Below are positions 35,636 to 44,189 of a DNA stretch of 64,000 nucleotides, one piece after another. The number at the start of each line of letters is the position of its first letter. Positions within the stretch are counted from its first letter, which is position 1. This DNA is from Haloarcula japonica DSM 6131 (GTDB taxonomy: Archaea > Halobacteriota > Halobacteria > Halobacteriales > Haloarculaceae), in assembly GCF_000336635.1 (NCBI RefSeq), contig NZ_AOLY01000040.1, positions 1 to 64,000 on the forward strand, given 5' to 3'. The notes beneath the pieces are model-generated. The model saw nothing but the letters and a program-made list of their open reading frames with translations. It was not told where the DNA came from and ran no database searches. The position numbers were made by a program, and so were the translations under genes.

Positions 35636-36883
35636 ATGTCCGGGAAAGAAAACGAACCCTCGGAAGACGCGATCAGGGACGAACTTCGAACTGTGGCCGC
35701 CCCCGACGGCGACGAGAACGTGGTCGCCGCGGGGTTGGTGTCGTCCGTGACCGTCACCGATGGGACCGTCACCGTCGACCCGACACTGTCCGGTATGGAG
35801 CCCGCCACAGCAGACACGCTCGCCGACCGGATGCGGACAGCGGTGCTAGAGTGTGGCGGTGTCGAGGAGGTCCGCGTAGAAACGGACGTTGCGGAGCCGG
35901 ACCACGGTACCGTCGTGCCCGGCGTGGACCGCATCGTCGCCGTCGCCAGCGCGAAAGGCGGCGTCGGCAAGACCACCGTGGCGACCCAGTTGGCGCGTGG
36001 ACTGGCCGCCTCCGGCGAGCGGGTCGGCCTGTTCGATGCCGACGTGTACGGCCCAAATACGCCGGAGCTACTCGACATCGAGGGACCGCTCGGCTCGACC
36101 GACGACGGCCGTGCCGAGCCGGTCGAGGTCGACAGCCTGCAAGTCGTCAGCGTCGGCTTGATCGCCAACGACGAACCGATGGCCTGGCGCGGTGCGATGG
36201 CCCACGAAGCAGTCGAGGGACTGCTGACCGACGCCGCCTGGGACGTCGACACTCTGGTGCTTGACCTGCCGCCGGGGACCGGCGACATCGTGCTGACGAC
36301 GCTGCAGTCGTTCCCCGTCGACGGCGCGGTGTTCGTGACGACGCCGTTCCCGACTGCCGCCGGCGATACGGAGCGCTCGACAGCACTGTTCCGCGAGGAG
36401 GGCGTCCCGGTACTCGGGGCCGTTGTCAACATGGCCGGGTTCACCTGTCCCACCTGTGGCGACGACCACGCGCCGTTCGGCAGCGACCCCGACCTCAGTG
36501 CGGACGTACTCGCGGAGCTCCCTATCGACAAATCGCTTCGCTCGACCGAGGGTGAGGTACCCGCGGCCTTCCGGGACCTCGGCGACGATGTACGCGAAGC
36601 CCTTGCGGACCGGACAACGGTGACGGTTCCCGAGACTGCGCTCGACCTCCGTGGCGTCCCCGACCGGGCGCGTATCGAACAGGTTCGCGCGGAGTTCGGC
36701 GCGCTCGCTCCCGGTGAGTCGCTCCATCTCGTAACTGACACCCGTCCGGGCGACGTCAGCGGAGCTCTCGAAGATCTGGCCTCGGCACCGCCACGGGTGG
36801 CCGTTGAACAGAAGGGGTCTAGCGTGTGGGCGCTACAGATATCCAAGACCGCCTCTGACCCAGCCGAAGACGTGACCTGCTAA
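35636..36883 (+). CDS. Mrp/ApbC-family Fe-S cluster carrier ATPase
   Basis: A 415-residue protein: an N-terminal MIP18/DUF59 domain (about 8-85) and a ParA-like P-loop ATPase (ASAKGGVGKTTVATQLARGL at about 103-122, then DADVYGPNTPELL and VLDLPPGTGDIVLT). A CPTCG pair at about 265-269 is the likely cluster-binding Cys motif. An extra C-terminal domain of about 90 residues follows. Mrp proteins transfer iron-sulphur clusters to target enzymes. As the last gene of the operon it would load the clusters of the alpha/beta subunits before export. The frame starts after TAAT; an earlier in-frame ATG at 35585 overlaps the upstream gene. Confidence 0.88.
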   Translation: MSGKENEPSEDAIRDELRTVAAPDGDENVVAAGLVSSVTVTDGTVTVDPTLSGMEPATADTLADRMRTAVLECGGVEEVRVETDVAEPDHGTVVPGVDRIVAVASAKGGVGKTTVATQLARGLAASGERVGLFDADVYGPNTPELLDIEGPLGSTDDGRAEPVEVDSLQVVSVGLIANDEPMAWRGAMAHEAVEGLLTDAAWDVDTLVLDLPPGTGDIVLTTLQSFPVDGAVFVTTPFPTAAGDTERSTALFREEGVPVLGAVVNMAGFTCPTCGDDHAPFGSDPDLSADVLAELPIDKSLRSTEGEVPAAFRDLGDDVREALADRTTVTVPETALDLRGVPDRARIEQVRAEFGALAPGESLHLVTDTRPGDVSGALEDLASAPPRVAVEQKGSSVWALQISKTASDPAEDVTC

Positions 36884-37025
36884 CCGACGGTTGAACGCCC
36901 GGGTTACCAGACGTTCCCGGTTCGCTTTTCCCTATCAGCTAAGTGGTGTGGCCGGTTCGAGATGAGAGATGACTCTCCGCACCGACGAGAGGGGGTGCTT
37001 CTCTACCGGCGCTCGACTGACGCGT

Positions 37026-37089
37026 CGGTGTTGCAAAACACCGAAGTTATTTATATTTATTTCGCAAATATGCAACACAGTGTACACTG
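37026..37089 (+). promoter_or_regulatory. Promoter with two palindromes before HTH-nucleotidyltransferase cassette
   Basis: A TATA box (TTATTTATATTTAT, about 37047-37060) lies some 25-30 bases before the GTG at 37080. Directly upstream of it is CGGTGTTGCAAAACACCG (37026-37043), with perfect seven-base arms. Over the start codon is the perfect palindrome CAGTGTACACTG (37078-37089). GTGTTGCA upstream and TGCAACAC (37071-37078) also form an inverted pair flanking the TATA box. These look like operators for the encoded helix-turn-helix protein. Confidence 0.6.
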
Positions 37090-38000
37090 AGGCAGAGCTT
37101 CGGGCGCTGGAAGCCCTGCAAGGAGAGTCGACAGTTTCGGGACTCGCCGAGGAACTGGACCGGAGTCGCAGTTACGTGTCCGAACTCGTTACCCGGATGG
37201 AATCGAAGGGGTTGGTTCACACCAGCCGTGAGGGAAAGCAGAAACGGATTAATCGATCAGACGCCCGAGCCATCGAACTGTTCGACAGTTTCGTCCAACA
37301 GTACACCCATATCCCGTTTCCCGAATTGCTCGGCGGTGCAACGCTACGTATTCTGTACTACCTACAGTCACCGGCAAGTGCCACCCAACTCGCGGAGCAA
37401 GTCGGCGTTCATCGGAGCACGGTACACCGGTCGTTGTCCCCGCTGGAGAACCGCGGGATGATATACAAGTCAGATGGGAAGTACACGCTCAACGATGACT
37501 TCAAGGAGCTATCTACCGTGGCCCGTGAGTTTGCGCACTTGCGGCACAGACACCGCATCGAAGACCACACAGAGTCGTTCACAATCCTCTGGGAATCGCT
37601 GGACGACTGTCTCGTCCAGACCCGCGCCGAGATCAAGGCGGATGCGTTCCTCCTAACGGGGCCGGAATTGTTCCAAGCGTACGATCTCCCGTTGATGGCT
37701 CGTCAGCGTCGGTACTACCTGTATTCGGAGACAGTTGAAGAGGTATCGCCGGCGGAGCTGTGTTGTCATATGCTCGTGGTCGATGACGGAACGCGCTCGC
37801 AGTCCTACTGCCTCCTCTTGCTCAGCGAGGCGGCAATCGACCGCGACGAGGTGCTCCAAGCCGCACAAAAGTACGAGGTCGACGAACAGGTGTCGAACCT
37901 CCTCGAATACCTCGATACCGAGGGAGAGAGCCGGTCGGGACGCCTCCCGCGGTGGGAGGAGTTCCGTGACCTCGCCGACGAGTACGGGGTGGCAGTATGA
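37080..38000 (+). CDS. Winged-helix regulator of the nucleotidyltransferase cassette
   Basis: A 306-residue protein with two winged-helix domains: residues about 3-65 (AELRALEALQGESTVSGLAEELDRSRSYVSELVTRMESKGLV, MarR/ArsR-like) and about 82-140 (RILYYLQ, ATQLAEQVGVHRSTVHRSLSPLENRGMI). The C-terminal 160 residues may contact the partner protein. The GTG at 37080 is chosen: it stands 25 bases from a TATA box, and the earlier ATG at 36969 would precede that TATA box and add odd residues. It overlaps the nucleotidyltransferase gene by four bases (ATGA). It probably represses its own operon, like AbiEi antitoxins. Confidence 0.78.
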   Translation: MYTEAELRALEALQGESTVSGLAEELDRSRSYVSELVTRMESKGLVHTSREGKQKRINRSDARAIELFDSFVQQYTHIPFPELLGGATLRILYYLQSPASATQLAEQVGVHRSTVHRSLSPLENRGMIYKSDGKYTLNDDFKELSTVAREFAHLRHRHRIEDHTESFTILWESLDDCLVQTRAEIKADAFLLTGPELFQAYDLPLMARQRRYYLYSETVEEVSPAELCCHMLVVDDGTRSQSYCLLLLSEAAIDRDEVLQAAQKYEVDEQVSNLLEYLDTEGESRSGRLPRWEEFRDLADEYGVAV

Positions 38001-38809
38001 GGCGGCGGTTCGACAGCGAGTACATCGAGTCTGAACTGCGACGGGTCGGCAGGCAACTCGAAACTGAACTGACTGTCTATCTGATCGGCGGCGGTGCGAT
38101 GGCGTTCCGCGGTCTCAAGAACACCACCAAGGACATCGACCTCATCGTTAGCTCCGGCGACGAGCTTCGAGTGCTACAGGCAGCCTTGCTGGCAAACGGG
38201 TATGATATCGTCAAAGAGCCCGGAGAGGAGTACGACGACCTCGGAGCGCAGCGGATCCTCGAGAACGACGACGGGTGTCGTATCGACATTTTCAACCAAC
38301 AGGTGATCGACAAGCTCGTCCTTTCGGAGGGGATGCGCCGGCGGAGCGAAGCCTATCTCGACGCCGGGAGGCTGTCGGTCGCGCTGGTCAGTTCCGAGGA
38401 CATCTTCCTGTTCAAGTCGGTCGCCGGGCGCACGGACGACATCGAGGACATGTTTTCGCTCGTGCAGACCGAACTCGATTTCGACGTTATCGAGGACGAG
38501 CTTGAGCTGCAAAGCGACTTGCTGGGACAGGAGCTATTCGTCACCCATGCGAACGAGGCATTACTGAAACTGGAAGAGCAGCACAACATCTCGACGCCGT
38601 TGGCCGAGCGAATCTCCGAAATCACCGAACGCGTGTACCGAGAACTCGAAGTGTTGCAGGCCTTCGACGAGTCGATCTCCCGGGCAGAGTTGAAAGCCGC
38701 GGTCGACCTTTCTCCCGAGGACGTAGACGAGGCTCTCGAACATCTCGTAGCGAAGGATGTCATCGCGGTCGAAGACGACGAGATAGGCCGGAAGTCGACC
38801 ACCCTCTAA
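37997..38809 (+). CDS. Nucleotidyltransferase-fold protein (AbiEii/DUF6036-like)
   Basis: A 270-residue protein. Residues about 20-130 show the polymerase-beta-type nucleotidyltransferase core: IGGGAMAFRG, then TKDIDLIV (the metal-binding DxD), then an acidic CRIDIFN strand. The C-terminal half is helical (LSEITERVYRELEVLQAFDES) and ends with a winged-helix-like part (ISRAELKAAVDLSPEDVDEALEHL). Proteins of this type paired with a helix-turn-helix partner include AbiEii toxins, which modify tRNA or other targets. Start overlaps the regulator (ATGA). Toxin activity is inferred from the pairing; it could also be a metabolic nucleotidyltransferase. Confidence 0.78.
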   Translation: MRRRFDSEYIESELRRVGRQLETELTVYLIGGGAMAFRGLKNTTKDIDLIVSSGDELRVLQAALLANGYDIVKEPGEEYDDLGAQRILENDDGCRIDIFNQQVIDKLVLSEGMRRRSEAYLDAGRLSVALVSSEDIFLFKSVAGRTDDIEDMFSLVQTELDFDVIEDELELQSDLLGQELFVTHANEALLKLEEQHNISTPLAERISEITERVYRELEVLQAFDESISRAELKAAVDLSPEDVDEALEHLVAKDVIAVEDDEIGRKSTTL

Positions 38810-39369
38810 CAGGGCCATCACCCTCGACGAGTGCGGCGCTGAACGAGTGGGCGTTTAGCAGCCCTCTGGTGTTCTGATGGCTCCAAAAGAGTGGCATGTA
38901 TCTGAGACACCATCTCGGCATCAGGTCTATAGTCAGAAACGAAGGAACGCTTCCACCGTAGAAACGATCCCTCTGCAGGAAGACGGATTTCGTGAGGACG
39001 ACCGCTGATCGGACTCAAACTCCTTCCGTTCGTCGACACGCCGGGGATCACCTACAACTATCGCGTGGCGTTCGAGGACGGCACCGGCGGCGTGATATGC
39101 GAGGAAACCCTCCCCGTCTTCGTCGATGCTGCGCAAGAGGACGCCCAGCAGGCGCTTGGTGAACGTGTCGTCGAGGGCGACTCGGTGGCAGCAAAGCCCG
39201 ACGTCGAGAGCAGATCATCTCCCTTGCGCCAGAGGTTGAGAACTACTGCTTGACTCTTCCACTCTGAATTGAGTTGGTACTGTAGCCAGAGTAGCCGAGA
39301 TATCTATCGGCTAACGAGATTGTCTCGGCAAAAGTGAAGTGGGCCGAAACTCTTGGTGAGTAGTATTCG
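38810..39369. other. Degraded region after the HTH-nucleotidyltransferase cassette
   Basis: No intact gene. A plus-strand frame from about 39003 to 39250 looks protein-like (LPFVDTPGITYNYRVAFEDG, then GGVICEETLPVFVDAAQEDA) but lacks a start and ends early; it may be the wreck of another gene. I cannot name the source family. Confidence 0.35.
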
Positions 39370-40004
39370 ATGAACGATACGCTTCTAACTGGTCCCCAAC
39401 ATTCAGGTTTGGAACAAGCTGCTTTTGAACGGGCGGACCAGATGGTTGCTGACCTTCTTGGCTCCGTCCTGTATATAACACGGAATGGCGCTCGTAGAAG
39501 TGAAGTTGCGGACAATTGGGCCACGACACACGACCCGCTCTGTCTTCGCACCGAGACGCTCGATGCAGTCGTTCGTGAGTGATACGAGTCCCTCCACGAT
39601 CCGGTCCAACCCCCCACCGGGCAGCTGAACCGCCGGTTGACAGAGTACACGCTCGACAGAACGACAGCCGAGACGACAGGGACTCTCGCCGGCGAACCCA
39701 CCTCAGCCGCCCTCGCGGATTCGTTCAGTAGTCGCTTCTCGCTGACGAACTCCTCTGTCGAGCAAGCCGAGAGGGGCAGGCGCGTGGACATCTCGGAAGC
39801 CTCGACTGCCGGATTGGCCGAACACTATCGACCCCAGATGCTCGCCTACGCGTAGCGCTCCTCCAGCACGACCGGAACCGCAGTATCTGTGCGTCTCTTC
39901 GGTTCACTGATGCCGGTGTGGAAGAGCGATTCGACTGGGACTCAACCGAATACTCCCAGATAGAATCCGAGCTCAATTCCATGATTGAATTGGTTTCTGA
40001 ATGA
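39370..40004 (+). pseudogene. Broken gene, possible RecB-like nuclease or helicase C-terminus
   Basis: One frame runs from 39370 past a TGA at 39580-39582 (VVRE*YESLHDPVQP) and on to 39855. It reads LAEHYRPQMLAYA, then a single-base loss shifts the frame, and the reading goes on as ALLQHDRNRSICASLRFTDAG to a stop at 40002-40004. The HYRPQMLAYA...ASLRFT pattern resembles the QxxxY end of the RecB/Cas4 PD-(D/E)xK nuclease domain in UvrD/RecB-type proteins. No helicase motif is seen upstream, so only the terminal part survives. The two breaks make this a pseudogene unless the assembly is wrong. Confidence 0.5.
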
Positions 40005-40799
40005 GACTAACCAAGAAGAGAAGTGCCGCTCCCGACACAGCCAGGCGAGGTGGTCATTTTGGAGAGAGCGCCGAAATTTCCTCCAAAGGAGTGTCGTAAT
40101 TACGACGCGTCGCTGACAGTCGACTGGATATACCCCTTCCGAGAGCGTGTTCGTGGCCGTGCAGCAATCACGGAACCGGCAGACTGCAAGTAGATATCAC
40201 AACTGTTTTTGTTACCAACTGTTTACCGTTAGGTGGGTTCTGGTCCTCGCTCCATTTCCCCCTTGAATCCGATTCAGATCATCGATTGGCCCGAGTCCAG
40301 AACCTGTCGTCGTGGATGACGACTACGAATGGTGCGTTGCACGCCACTCCCCCCGGCTGCCCACCATTCTTTTCCTGACCTGAAGTGAGACGACCCTCGT
40401 GACACGTCTCCGGAAGTTCGTCCGCCGTCACTGCCGTGTCTCTCCAGTAGCGGGGCGGCTACAGGTCGTTTCGAGTATGGCGTGGCTCTTGTGTAAGACA
40501 TCGTAGTTTCACGTATACACATTAGTGCGAGAATCACGATTAGACAGTATATCCTTTTCGCCATCCGAGTCGCACTAACGGCCCCGCTACCTTCCTTGCA
40601 GAATGATGTACCTCACGACACTGTATCCGTCGATAGGATGTCTCACAATACGGAGAAGGGGGAAACCAGGTTGGCAGACACTGGCGTTGGCCCCACTGGC
40701 TATATACACCCCATACACATAAGGTTTTTGACAGTTATCATACAATATTATGTATCCAAATAAACGGATAATAATAGGCGATACGGGCTGGCTGCTCGC
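40005..40799. other. Non-coding stretch with decayed sequence
   Basis: No gene is supported. A minus-strand run near 40285-40440 is open in two frames and may be a fragment of a lost gene (PFVVVIHDDRFWTRANR in one of them). The last 120 bases are AT-rich. It connects two decayed genes, and with them forms a three-kilobase zone of gene loss. Confidence 0.3.
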
Positions 40800-41285
40800 C
40801 TACATTACTTTCTTGCGCAGATAGGCAGAGATGGCTTCACTGATGAGCACAAGGCCCAGAATAGAGATGAGTATCGTCAGGACTGCTTCCCAGTTGAAGT
40901 AATTAATCTCTGTTTGTAGCGGGACACCGATCCCACCTGCACCGACGAACCCGATGATCGTCGACGCTCTGACGTTGATATCCCATCGAAGCGTCGCGAC
41001 GCTGATGAACGCCGGCTTGATCTGTGGAACGATGCTGTAGATGAGTACATCAACAGGTGATGCCCCAGCTGCCGTGATCGCTTCGACAGACCCGCGGTCG
41101 ATCTCCTCGATGGCTTCCGCAATTAGCTTTGCAGTGAACCCGATCGACCTGATCGAAATCGCCAGCACGCCATCGAGAGCCCCAGGGCCGAAGATAACCA
41201 CAAAGATCAGCGCCCAGATGATGACGTTAACTGAACGGGTGAACGAGATGATGAACTTACCCAGCAGGTACGCCAGAACGTTCAG
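40800..41285 (-). pseudogene. phnE: Truncated phosphonate ABC permease phnE
   Basis: About 161 codons equal to the C-terminal two thirds of a PhnE permease: NVIIWALIFVVIFGPGALDG, then IAEAIEEIDRGSVEAITAAG (EAA loop), then RWDINVRASTIIGFVGAGGIG. The N-terminal part with its first helices is gone: upstream of about 41285 the frame runs into the end of the ugpC-type ATPase gene, which overlaps it by about 29 bases in another frame. No phnC or phnD is in the window. It is a remnant and probably not functional. Confidence 0.82.
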
Positions 41286-42390
41286 ACGATTCCGCCGCCG
41301 CTGCGTGATAGATGGCTTCGCCCGTCTGTGGATCGAACAGGTGGAGCCGCTCGGTCTCAACTGTCAGCGCAACTCGGTCGCCCGGCTCGACAGCCGTTCG
41401 GGGTTCGGCATGTAGTTTGAACTCCTGATCGCCGGTCCGACACTCCAGTAAGAGGCTATCACCGAGCGGTTCGGTGACGGTTACCTCAGCGGCGAAGGAA
41501 CTTCGGTCGGCCGAATCAGCTACCGAAAGGCTCTCCGGCCGAACGCCTAACAGCGCCTTCGCTCCGGCGGCTGTTTCCAAGCCGTCGCCCTCGGGTAACG
41601 GGATGCGAAACGTCGGCCCAACGGCCTCGTATTCAGTCCCATCACGGGAGATATCTACGGAGAGCATGTTCATCGCGGGGTCGCCGATGAACTCCGCGAC
41701 GAACCGAGTCTCGGGGTAGTCGTACAGTCGCTGTGGACTGTCGACCTGCTGGATGCGGCCGTCGTTCATCACGACCACCCGGTCACCGAGAGTCAGCGCC
41801 TCTGTCTGGTCGTGTGTCACGTAGATTGTCGTAGTGCCGAATTCGCTGTGGAGTTTCGCCAGTTCGGCCCGCATCTTGATCCGGAGTTTGGCATCGAGGT
41901 TCGACAGCGGTTCGTCCATGAGGAACACCTCCGGGTCCCGGACTAATGCGCGGCCGAGGGCGACTCGCTGTCGTTCACCGCCGGATAGCTCGCCGGGCTT
42001 TCGGTCGAGCAGGTCGTCGATGTCGAGCACCGCTGTGGCTTCCTCCACCTGGCGGTCGATTTCCTCGTCACTGAAGTCGCCGGCTGACTTCATGCCGAAC
42101 GTGATGTTCCGGCGCGCGGTCATGTGGGGGTACAGCGCGTAGTTCTGGAACACCATGGCGACATCGCGGTCTTTCGGTTCAACGCCGGTGACGTCCTGAT
42201 TGCCCATCTGAATCGTGCCGTCAGTGGCCTGCTCCAGCCCAGCGATCAGCCGAAGCGTGGTGCTTTTGCCACACCCACTGGGTCCGACGACAGTCACGAA
42301 CGCCCCGTCCGGGATCTGGAGGTCGATGTTTTTCACGGCGACGACACCATCGAATTCCTTTCGTACGTTCTGTAAGGTTACATCAGTCAT
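41257..42390 (-). CDS. ugpC: ABC transporter ATPase, UgpC/MalK type
   Basis: A 377-residue ATPase with Walker A GPSGCGKSTTLRLIAG, signature LSGGERQRVALGRAL, Walker B VFLMDEPLSNLDAKLR and a C-terminal TOBE region, as in the importers for sugars and glycerol-3-phosphate. It is the last gene of the ugpB-A-E-C set. Its C-terminus (after TGEAIY) carries about 15 residues whose DNA overlaps the truncated phnE, suggesting the original stop was lost when the two sequences were joined. Confidence 0.9.
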   Translation of the reverse strand: MTDVTLQNVRKEFDGVVAVKNIDLQIPDGAFVTVVGPSGCGKSTTLRLIAGLEQATDGTIQMGNQDVTGVEPKDRDVAMVFQNYALYPHMTARRNITFGMKSAGDFSDEEIDRQVEEATAVLDIDDLLDRKPGELSGGERQRVALGRALVRDPEVFLMDEPLSNLDAKLRIKMRAELAKLHSEFGTTTIYVTHDQTEALTLGDRVVVMNDGRIQQVDSPQRLYDYPETRFVAEFIGDPAMNMLSVDISRDGTEYEAVGPTFRIPLPEGDGLETAAGAKALLGVRPESLSVADSADRSSFAAEVTVTEPLGDSLLLECRTGDQEFKLHAEPRTAVEPGDRVALTVETERLHLFDPQTGEAIYHAAAAESSERSGVPAG

Positions 42391-42400
42391 TGGTATCCAC

Positions 42401-43303
42401 TCATTTTTGTTGGATCGTAAACGTCTCCAGCAGCTGTCGTCGGAACAGCATTAGCAGCGCCAGCGGTGGCAACAGAGTCAGTATCGACCCTGTCATCACC
42501 ATTGACCAAGCCACCTCGCCGGTGCTGGCCTGTCCTCGAAGCAGATTCAGCCCGACCTGTGCGACCTGCAGGTTCTCGGCGTTGATGATCACCAACGGCC
42601 AGAGGTACTGGTTCCACGTGTAGACGAACATGATCACCGACACGCCCACGAGAACGGCACGAGACATCGGGACCAGAACAGACCACAGAAAGCGCAACGG
42701 ACCGACACCGTCGACCTTCGCCGTCTCGACGAGCGAGGCCGGAATCGATAAGAAGTGCTGGCGCAAGATAAACACGGTCGTCGCGCTGGCCAGATACGGC
42801 ACCGTGATCGCGAAGAAGGTGTTTCCCATGCCAAGCTCCGTCGTCAATCGATACAGCGGAACGAACCTGACCGGGACCGGGAGTAAGAGGGTAAAGAGGA
42901 TAAACAGGAATACGGCGTTCTTGTACGGGAACCTGTAGTAGACGATCACCAGCGCGGCCAGCAGCGACACAATCAGCTTTCCGACGACGACGGCGACAGA
43001 CATCACGAATGAGTTCAGCATGAATCGCCAGAATTCGAGGCCAATGAGGGCACGCCGGTAGTTCGACAGCGCGTGGCCGCCGGGTACCAGATCGCCGATT
43101 GAGGTAACGATCCCGGCCCGCTTCGTTGAGACGAGCGCCGCGATCAACACTGGTAGTACGATCAGGAACACGACGGTCGCTGCGAGCACGTGCAGCGTGA
43201 GCTGCTCCGTCTCGAATCGCCGGATGCGTTCACTGGTAGTTCGTCCCGCGGCCTGGGAACGCTCAACAGCGGCAGTCAATGCGGTAAGGAGTGAGCCGAG
43301 CAT
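42401..43303 (-). CDS. ugpE: ABC transporter permease, UgpE/MalG type
   Basis: A 300-residue permease with six membrane helices and the EAA loop ETAKVDGVGPLRFLWSVLVPMSR. It pairs with the permease at 43305-44189 and with the adjacent ATPase. The N-terminal 40 residues are polar and basic and do not resemble a signal. Confidence 0.88.
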   Translation of the reverse strand: MLGSLLTALTAAVERSQAAGRTTSERIRRFETEQLTLHVLAATVVFLIVLPVLIAALVSTKRAGIVTSIGDLVPGGHALSNYRRALIGLEFWRFMLNSFVMSVAVVVGKLIVSLLAALVIVYYRFPYKNAVFLFILFTLLLPVPVRFVPLYRLTTELGMGNTFFAITVPYLASATTVFILRQHFLSIPASLVETAKVDGVGPLRFLWSVLVPMSRAVLVGVSVIMFVYTWNQYLWPLVIINAENLQVAQVGLNLLRGQASTGEVAWSMVMTGSILTLLPPLALLMLFRRQLLETFTIQQK

Positions 43304-43304
43304 G

Positions 43305-44189
43305 TTATCCTCCGTAGTAGGCGTATCTGTCGCTCAGCCGGAACTGACCGTACATCAACAGCCCGACGGCGATGAACAGCACAACGGACTTCGCTGAGGC
43401 GAATCCGAACTCGTAGAACTGGAAGGCGGTCCGGTAGAGGTCATAGATGAGGATGTTCGTCGCACCAGCTGGTCCACCTTTCGTCATGAGATCGACCATC
43501 GCGAACGTCCCGAAAAAGCCGTAGATCGTGTTCATGATGACTAGAAACACGAGCGTCGGTGAGATGATCGGAACGTACACGCGGAGCAGTCGTTGCGTTC
43601 GGGAGACGCCGTCGAGTTCGGCGGTCTCAGTCAACGAATCGGGGATGTTTCCGAGTGCGGCTGTCATGAAGATGACGTTGTACCCGATCTGCTTCCACAC
43701 TGCGGCGATCAGCACGACCACGAACGCCTGTGGACCGTTACTGAACCAGTTGACATCGACGCCAAGGGCCTCGATGTAACTCGTGAAGATTCCGATGTTC
43801 GGGTGTGCGATGAACAGGAACACCAGCCCAGCGACGGCCGGGGGCAGTGCGTACGGCCAGATAACTGCTACCAGATACAACCCCTTTCCGACCTCGATCT
43901 CGTGGATAAGGAAGGAGACACACAGAGCAACGGCCATCACGCCGACGACGACACACGTAGCGAACAGTACCGATATCAAGACGCTCCGGAGATACTCCCC
44001 GGAGCCGGCTAACCGCCTGTAGTTCTCTAACCCGACGAACACGTCACTTCGGGCGAGCGAGGCCCGGTAAAAACTGAGTCCAACTGCACGGACCGTCGGG
44101 TAATAGAGGAACAACAGCGACACAAGCATCGTCGGTAACAGCAACACACCGGCCTGCAGGCGGTCTGTATAGACTTCTCGCGTGGACAT
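43305..44189 (-). CDS. ugpA: ABC transporter permease, UgpA/MalF type
   Basis: A 294-residue permease with six helices and the EAA loop ETAELDGVSRTQRLLRVYVPIISP. Its ATG shares a base with the stop of the binding-protein gene (TAATG), and the next permease gene starts one base after its stop, so the operon is tight. The substrate is taken to be glycerol-3-phosphate or a sugar, by likeness of the set to ugpBAEC. Confidence 0.88.
   Translation of the reverse strand: MSTREVYTDRLQAGVLLLPTMLVSLLFLYYPTVRAVGLSFYRASLARSDVFVGLENYRRLAGSGEYLRSVLISVLFATCVVVGVMAVALCVSFLIHEIEVGKGLYLVAVIWPYALPPAVAGLVFLFIAHPNIGIFTSYIEALGVDVNWFSNGPQAFVVVLIAAVWKQIGYNVIFMTAALGNIPDSLTETAELDGVSRTQRLLRVYVPIISPTLVFLVIMNTIYGFFGTFAMVDLMTKGGPAGATNILIYDLYRTAFQFYEFGFASAKSVVLFIAVGLLMYGQFRLSDRYAYYGG

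Noticed and set aside
35521-36846. Long open frame on the minus strand antisense to the Mrp gene (441 codons)
   Set aside because: High GC leaves long antisense frames. Its product is Ser/Thr/Arg-rich with no domain, while the plus-strand frame has clear Mrp motifs.
36969-37079. Earlier ATG start for the winged-helix regulator
   Set aside because: It would precede the TATA box and palindromes and add Cys/Arg-rich residues unlike the family. The GTG at 37080 fits a leaderless gene.
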